NCBI RefSeq assembly: GCF_001592875.1
Contig: NZ_LSOF01000018.1
Coordinates: 104,236 to 168,235, forward strand
Source of the DNA: Pseudomonas sp. BMS12
GTDB taxonomy: Bacteria > Pseudomonadota > Gammaproteobacteria > Pseudomonadales > Pseudomonadaceae
Direction: 5' to 3'
Length of the DNA stretch: 64,000 nucleotides
The translations under genes were made by a program, and so were the position numbers. Positions 59,271 to 64,000 of the stretch are shown one piece after another. The notes under the pieces are model-generated. The model did not search any database. It saw only the letters and a list, made by a program, of their open reading frames with translations, and was not told where the DNA came from. Position 1 is the stretch's first letter. The number at the start of each line of letters is the position of its first letter.

Positions 59271-60626
59271 CTACTTCATTTCCGGCAGGCGGGCCTCGCT
59301 CTTCACTTCGGTGAGGGCTACAGCTTCGGCCGGTAACACGACGTTCTGCTTGCGCAGCAGCTCGCCCATTGCAGACAGCAGGCGGTACATGGAGAACTCT
59401 TCGGTGTAGCGCACCTCGGTGTAGCGACGGTTGGCGGTGAAGAGTTCGTTCTCGCTGTCCAGCAGGTCGAGCAGGGTGCGTTGGCCCAGGCCGAACTGCT
59501 GCTGGTAGGCCTCGCGTGAGCGTGCCGAGTAGTCGGCATAGTCGCGGGCTTTATCGGTCTGCTTGCGCGCGTTCTCCATGGCGTTCCAGGCGAGCATCAG
59601 GTTCTCGTTGAGAACCCGCAGGGCGTTGTTACGGATATCCATGGACTGGTTGATCTGGTGTGCCGCCGATTGCAGGCGAGCCTTGTCGCGCATGCCGTTG
59701 AACAGGTTGTAGTTCATCACCACGGCGGCGCGCCAAGTGTTGTAGTGGCCTTCGTCGCCCTGGGTGTTGTCGTCGGCAGTGGTGGCCAGTTCGAGATCGA
59801 AACGCGGGTAGAAGGGTGCTTTGGCCACTTCATACTGCTTCTCGGCGGCATACACATCGGCCTGGGCAGACTTCAGGTAGGGGTTGTTGTCCATCACGCC
59901 CTGGCGTGCCGTGGCAAGGTCTTCAGGGATTTCGCCCTTGATGCTGGCTGGCGTTTCCAGCTCATCGGGCATGCGCCCGGTGGCGCTGAAGAAGTTGGCC
60001 TCGGCGTCGGCAAGGTTGACCTGCTCGGTGTAAAGGTTGTTCTCGGCCAGGGCCAGGCGGGCCTTGGACTGGTCGAGGTCGGCGTTGCTGCCGACGCCGC
60101 GATCACTGCGCAGGGTGATCTGATCGTTGACCCGCAGATGCGCCTGCAGGTTGTTCTCCGCCAACGCCACCATCTCGCGCCGCTTGAGTACGTCCAGGTA
60201 GACCTCGACGGTGCGTAGCGCCAGGCTCTCGGATGTGCCCTGCACATAGTAGGCACGCGAGTCGACCACTGACTTGGTGCGCGCGACTTCGTTAGGCGTG
60301 TTGAAACCGTCGAACAGCATCTGCCGCAAGCGCAGCTCGGCATCGCGATAGTTCAGCGTTTCCTTGTTGTGATCCCCCAGGGCCCGGGTGCTGGGGCTGT
60401 CGGTCTGCTCGCGACCATAACCGGCCAGCAAGTCGACGGTTGGTAGATAGCCGCCCTTGGCCACTTTCACGTCTTCGTCCGCGGATAGGCGGTCGTTCAT
60501 GCTGGCGTGCAGCTCAGGGTGGTTGTCTATGGTGCTCTGGATGGCTTCCGAGAGAGTCATGGCCTGGGCCTGGCTACAGGCAATAGCCAGGAGGATGCTG
60601 CTGCATAGCGGTGTGAGAGCGCGCAT
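59271..60626 (-). CDS. lapE: TolC-like outer-membrane channel (LapE-like)
   Basis: A 451-aa outer-membrane efflux protein with a signal peptide (LCSSILLAIACSQAQA). It is an OEP-type TolC repeat protein: AIQSTIDNHPELHASMNDRL at the first repeat and VEVYLDVLKRREMVALAENNL near residues 140-160, with the second repeat near AWNAMENARKQTDKARDYA. AAAGGAG precedes the ATG. It is the first gene of the operon with lapB and lapC, divergent from the adhesin gene. Confidence 0.92.
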   Translation of the reverse strand: MRALTPLCSSILLAIACSQAQAMTLSEAIQSTIDNHPELHASMNDRLSADEDVKVAKGGYLPTVDLLAGYGREQTDSPSTRALGDHNKETLNYRDAELRLRQMLFDGFNTPNEVARTKSVVDSRAYYVQGTSESLALRTVEVYLDVLKRREMVALAENNLQAHLRVNDQITLRSDRGVGSNADLDQSKARLALAENNLYTEQVNLADAEANFFSATGRMPDELETPASIKGEIPEDLATARQGVMDNNPYLKSAQADVYAAEKQYEVAKAPFYPRFDLELATTADDNTQGDEGHYNTWRAAVVMNYNLFNGMRDKARLQSAAHQINQSMDIRNNALRVLNENLMLAWNAMENARKQTDKARDYADYSARSREAYQQQFGLGQRTLLDLLDSENELFTANRRYTEVRYTEEFSMYRLLSAMGELLRKQNVVLPAEAVALTEVKSEARLPEMK

Positions 60627-61083
60627 TGGATTGCTCCTTTATTTTATGCTCTGTTCCTGTCGCCAAAAAAGTGACGGTTCTTGCCCGGTGTTGGCGGGTC
60701 GGGCCTATAACTTCACAGCTAAGAACATCCTCCAGTGTAGCTAAGAAAAAATTGGCACAAGGTTTATGAGAAATAAGTCTTATGCACTCTGTGAGAACGG
60801 GCACATTGTTTCTTCTGTAAGCCGCGAAAAACGGGCATTTAAGGTCGTTTCGTAGCTAAGGCAGATGGTCAAACAAGATTTTGAGAATAAGGGGCGGGGA
60901 TGTAGCTGGTGGAGTAGTTCGGTGCTGTAAGGGCGACACTTTTTTGTCGCGTTTGAAAATGCTTAATCGCGCCGTTCGATTTTTCAGCGTTCTCTTCGCA
61001 CGTAATCCCCGGTTCGAAAGGTGGTTTGGCCCTTTTGAAACGTGTCGGCGGTGGTCGGCAGTTGTAGTGCGGAGGAAGGAATC
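60627..61083. promoter_or_regulatory. Divergent promoter region between lapE and the adhesin gene
   Basis: This 457-bp A+T-rich region should hold promoters in both directions. Visible features: three direct copies of AGCTAAG (60717, 60739 and 60854; the first two share AGCTAAGAA and are 22 bp apart), and a GCGACA/TGTCGC hairpin at 60933-60950. A purine-rich GGAGGAAGGA ribosome site precedes the adhesin ATG. I saw no clear sigma-70 or FleQ consensus; short open frames here look spurious. Confidence 0.45.
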
Positions 61084-64000
61084 ATGGCTACTTTAATTGG
61101 TGTCGTCAGCCAGGTTGTCGGCGAGGTCTTTGCGGTAGCAGGCGATGGAACGCGTCGACCGCTAGTCGAGGGTGATCGTGTCTACGCCGGCGAGCAACTG
61201 GTAACCGGTGCCAGCGGCGCGGTTGCCGTCAGCATGAGCAATGGCGAGATGCTCACGCTCGGGCGTGATAGCAATCTCGGACTCAACGAACAGATGCTCG
61301 CGGGTGCCGATGGTTCCAACACCGCGGTACAGGATCAGGCGCCTCCCACTCCTTCCGATTCCGATCTGACCGATGTCGAGCAATTGCAGGCTGCAATCCA
61401 GGCCGGTGTCGACCCGACCCAGGAAGGTGAAGCCACTGCTGCAGGTCCGGGCGCCGGTGGCGCTGGCGGGGGTGGTGGAGGCTTGGCTGGCAGTGGCCAC
61501 AGCTTTGTCCTGCTGGGTGAAGTAGGTGGCGCGCTTGACCCTACCATTGGGTTCCCTACCGAGGGGCTGAACACTGGGCCGGAGTTCCCTGACCCCGAAC
61601 CTATCGTCACTGCCGAAGTGGATTTCCTTCCAACGGTTGAAATCATCTATTTCGATGAGGAAGGCCAGGTGGTAACAGGGCCTGGGATTGTCGAGGAGGC
61701 TGAGCTCGATGGTGCTGCTCCCGGTAACGTGGACCATCAACCAGGCTCCAATGCCGGGGTTGGGCCGGAAAGCATTTCTGGTTCCCTGCTGATCAACTCT
61801 CCGGACGGCATTTCGGCGATTCAGGTGCTGGACACCTTCGGCGTGTGGATCAATGTCCAGGGCGGCGGTACGGTTCAGGGCAAGTACGGCGTGATCGAAT
61901 TCGATGCGGCGGGTAATTGGACCTACACCTTGACCGATAACACGCTCGACCACTCCATTGCGGGGGCGGTTGGGGCGGATGATCAACTGCTGGATCCCTT
62001 CTCCGTACGCGTCATTGATGGCGACGGAGATGTTTCTCCGGCGGTGCCACTGAATATCGCTATTTACGACGATGGCCCGGCCATTCTCGACTTCGAGATC
62101 GATCGCCACTTCAAGGTCATTGCCGATGAATCCGTTGGGCTGCATGGCTCGCTGCAAAATGAGCTGTGGGGCAAGCAGGTTCCATTCGATGAGATATTCC
62201 AGACGCCCAGCCCAGATGGCATGACTGCCATCGGTTTCTCGAAAGTGCCTGGTGCATGGCTGTTCAATCTGAGCGTTGACCCAGGTGCCGATGGCGAGGC
62301 CTCCAGGACTTTCAGTTTGAGCCTTGGCGGTGAGGGTGAGTCGGAGGGAGGAGGTGTCTACTCCGGGCTGAGCGCGACCGATGGAGGTGCCATCAGCCTG
62401 TACATGGATGGCGCTGATGTGATCGGCAAGGATGCGGACGACGATATCGTTTTCCGGGTGCACATCGACGAAGGCACCGGCAGCGTGACGTTGTGGCAGT
62501 ACGAGGCCATCGATCATGGCTTTGACTGGAACAACCACGACAGCCTCAAGACCATCACCCAAGGTGCGCTTAATGTGAGCGTGACCATCGTCGATGGCGA
62601 TGGCGACCCGGCAGCCTCGGATGTTCTGGACCTGGGCAATGTGATTGGTTTCGAGGACGACGGCCCGCAGATCACCTGCTTCACGCTGGAAGAGTGTGCG
62701 CGGATCATTGTCGATGAGTCCGTGTGGATCACAGGCTCGACCCAGAGCGAGCCTGGCTTTGCTTTTGCGGCCGACGAGTTCGGACACTGGTGGGGACCGG
62801 ACGGGACGGTCATCGGCTACGCCAAGGTGGACGGTGACGACCTGTTCAAACTGACGGTCGACGGCGGTTCCGACAAGGAAGATACCAGCAAGCGCACCTT
62901 CGAGTTCAGCTTCAATAATGCGGTCTATTCCGGGCTCTATGCCACCGAGGGTGGGGCTATCAAGCTCTACGCCGACGGTGACGACGTGGTGGGCAAGGAT
63001 GCCACTGGCGATATCGTATTCCGGCTGCACATCGACGAGGACGATGGCGACGTCACCCTATGGCAATACGAAGCGATCAAGCATGGTGCCGATGGCAATG
63101 ATCACGATGCCTTGAAGACACTCACCGATGGTGTCTTGAAGGTCAAGGTGACGGTCTACGACAACGATGGTGATTACGACAAGGCCTATGTCGATGTAGG
63201 CAAGGCCATTGGCTTCGAGGATGACGGGCCGAAGATCACCTGCTTCGAACTGGGCTATCGCGCCCATGTCGTGGTGGACGAATCGGTTGGCACCGGCGGC
63301 TCGACGCAAAGTGAAGTGGGCTTGGTACGGCCCAATGATGAATCCGGGCATACGTGGGATTCGACACTGCACAAGCCGGTGATCGGCTATGCCCAGGTCT
63401 GCGGCGATGACCTGTTCAAACTGACGGTCGACGCGGGCTCCGACAAGGAGGACGTCAGCAAGCGCAGCTTCGAGTTCAGCTTCAGCCAAGGCGCACTGTC
63501 GGGGTTGAGTGCTACCGATGGCGGCATCATCAAGCTCTATGGCGATGGTGATGACGTGGTCGGCAAAGACGCCAGTGGTGACATCGTGTTCCGCCTGCAC
63601 ATGGATGAAAGCAGCGGCGATGTCACGCTGTGGCAGTACGAGGCGATCAACCATGGCTGGGATGGCAATGACCACGATGCTCTGAAAGAGCTGGCTGACG
63701 GGGTGCTGAAGGTCAAGGTGACCGTCTATGACAAGGACGGTGATTACGACAAGGCCTATGTCGATCTGGGCAAGGTGATTGGCTTCGAGGATGACGGGCC
63801 GAAGATCACCTGCTTCGAACTGGGTTATCGCGCCCATGTCGTGGTGGACGAATCGGTTGGTACCGGCGGCTCGACGCAAAGTGAAGTGGGCTTGGTACGG
63901 CCCAATGATGAATCCGGGCATACCTGGGATTCGACACTGCACAAGCCGGTGATCGGCTATGCCCAGGTCTGCGGCGATGACCTGTTCAAACTGACGGTCG
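61084..64000 (+). CDS. Giant LapA-type biofilm adhesin, N-terminal part (partial at window end)
   Basis: The frame is open from the ATG at 61084 to the window end, giving at least 972 residues. Residues 1 to about 115 form the outer-membrane retention module (IGVVSQVVGEVFAVAGDG; LVTGASGAVAVSMSNGEM). The di-alanine LapG cleavage site TAAG is at residues 118-121 (bases 61435-61446), followed by a glycine-rich linker. After an Ig/VCBS-like domain, a repeated domain resembling DUF5801 begins near 62065 and recurs with a period of 564-570 bases; DGDGD and KAYVDLGK mark it. Repeats 3 and 4 are almost identical in DNA. Type I export by lapE-B-C is expected. Confidence 0.92.
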   Translation, partial: MATLIGVVSQVVGEVFAVAGDGTRRPLVEGDRVYAGEQLVTGASGAVAVSMSNGEMLTLGRDSNLGLNEQMLAGADGSNTAVQDQAPPTPSDSDLTDVEQLQAAIQAGVDPTQEGEATAAGPGAGGAGGGGGGLAGSGHSFVLLGEVGGALDPTIGFPTEGLNTGPEFPDPEPIVTAEVDFLPTVEIIYFDEEGQVVTGPGIVEEAELDGAAPGNVDHQPGSNAGVGPESISGSLLINSPDGISAIQVLDTFGVWINVQGGGTVQGKYGVIEFDAAGNWTYTLTDNTLDHSIAGAVGADDQLLDPFSVRVIDGDGDVSPAVPLNIAIYDDGPAILDFEIDRHFKVIADESVGLHGSLQNELWGKQVPFDEIFQTPSPDGMTAIGFSKVPGAWLFNLSVDPGADGEASRTFSLSLGGEGESEGGGVYSGLSATDGGAISLYMDGADVIGKDADDDIVFRVHIDEGTGSVTLWQYEAIDHGFDWNNHDSLKTITQGALNVSVTIVDGDGDPAASDVLDLGNVIGFEDDGPQITCFTLEECARIIVDESVWITGSTQSEPGFAFAADEFGHWWGPDGTVIGYAKVDGDDLFKLTVDGGSDKEDTSKRTFEFSFNNAVYSGLYATEGGAIKLYADGDDVVGKDATGDIVFRLHIDEDDGDVTLWQYEAIKHGADGNDHDALKTLTDGVLKVKVTVYDNDGDYDKAYVDVGKAIGFEDDGPKITCFELGYRAHVVVDESVGTGGSTQSEVGLVRPNDESGHTWDSTLHKPVIGYAQVCGDDLFKLTVDAGSDKEDVSKRSFEFSFSQGALSGLSATDGGIIKLYGDGDDVVGKDASGDIVFRLHMDESSGDVTLWQYEAINHGWDGNDHDALKELADGVLKVKVTVYDKDGDYDKAYVDLGKVIGFEDDGPKITCFELGYRAHVVVDESVGTGGSTQSEVGLVRPNDESGHTWDSTLHKPVIGYAQVCGDDLFKLTV
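62068..64000 (+). repeat. Tandem 188-190 residue repeats within the adhesin gene
   Basis: Units start near 62068, 62641, 63205 and 63775, each opening with a GFEDDGP-like or YDDGP segment and containing DLFKLTVD, FEFSF, GDIVFRLH and VTLWQYEAI. The segment at 63208-63430 is nearly identical in DNA to that at 63778-64000. The array continues beyond the window. Confidence 0.9.

Noticed and set aside
60881..61096. A 71-codon frame ahead of the adhesin
   Set aside because: It overlaps the adhesin's ribosome site and start in another frame and has no conserved feature.
61162..63942. Two long open frames on the minus strand (622 and 294 codons) opposite the adhesin gene
   Set aside because: They mirror the repeat structure of the plus-strand adhesin, lack ribosome sites and known motifs, and the plus-strand frame has a retention module, LapG site and repeated domains.
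1..64000. tRNA or rRNA genes and insertion sequences
   Set aside because: No cloverleaf-like sequence with CCA-adjacent acceptor or rRNA motifs was noticed in the gaps, and no transposase-like protein is encoded; a dedicated search was not possible.

Overview
The window is a GC-rich chromosomal segment of a gamma-proteobacterium that is almost certainly a Pseudomonas, most likely of the P. mendocina / P. pseudoalcaligenes / P. oleovorans type. The evidence is gene content and order typical of pseudomonads (recQ, DUF2804, marR, fimV-like and a selenoprotein-W-like gene in a row; a nitrite-transport gene with a fused phosphatase/kinase near nirBD; CyaB with a MASE2 domain), Pseudomonas REP-like palindromes, and integron attC sites resembling those reported for pseudomonad chromosomal integrons. 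The species is an inference from memory of synteny. No rRNA, tRNA or CRISPR was seen.

Layout. 1-7.2 kb: end of a glycerate kinase gene, a small hypothetical gene, a glycine-zipper lipoprotein and a complete six-gene Mrp/Mnh/Pha cation/proton antiporter operon with subunits A and B fused. 7.3-13.1 kb: a DMT transporter, a PLP enzyme, then lapD and lapG (c-di-GMP receptor and periplasmic adhesin protease), DUF454 and UPF0149 genes. 13.2-31.4 kb: core genes including recQ, marR, a fimV-like gene, csaA, an LpxH-type phosphoesterase with a glycosyltransferase, cyaB, several AraC regulators and transporters.

31.5-36.9 kb: an AT-richer island with all genes on the minus strand, separated by near-identical 76-77 bp palindromic elements. 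These are integron attC sites. The island is an integron cassette array of about eight cassettes with no integrase in the window (CALIN-type). It carries a two-gene FRG-domain cassette, a DUF3223/DCL cassette, three consecutive membrane-protein cassettes, a DUF2750 cassette and others. This is the strongest candidate for an undescribed system.

37-50.3 kb: an M23 peptidase pair, an AraC regulator, then a nitrite-assimilation and molybdenum region: a PP2C/kinase fusion, a formate/nitrite-family transporter, modC-modB-modA, nirD-nirB and modE. The transporter and nirB each have a sigma-54-type promoter, a leader with an ANTAR-type hexaloop hairpin and an intrinsic terminator, which implies NtrC plus NasT-type control. 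A ModE-like operator precedes modA. 50.4-55.5 kb: aceK, an Aer-type receptor, a DTW-domain tRNA modification enzyme, and a flavodoxin-type gene under a SoxR-box-like promoter.

55.5-64 kb: a type I secretion operon (lapE-lapB-lapC order, minus strand) diverging from a giant LapA-type adhesin gene that runs off the window. The adhesin has an N-terminal retention module and a TAAG site suited to the LapG protease encoded about 49 kb away. LapD, LapG, the exporter and the adhesin therefore form one c-di-GMP-controlled surface attachment system split over two loci in this window.
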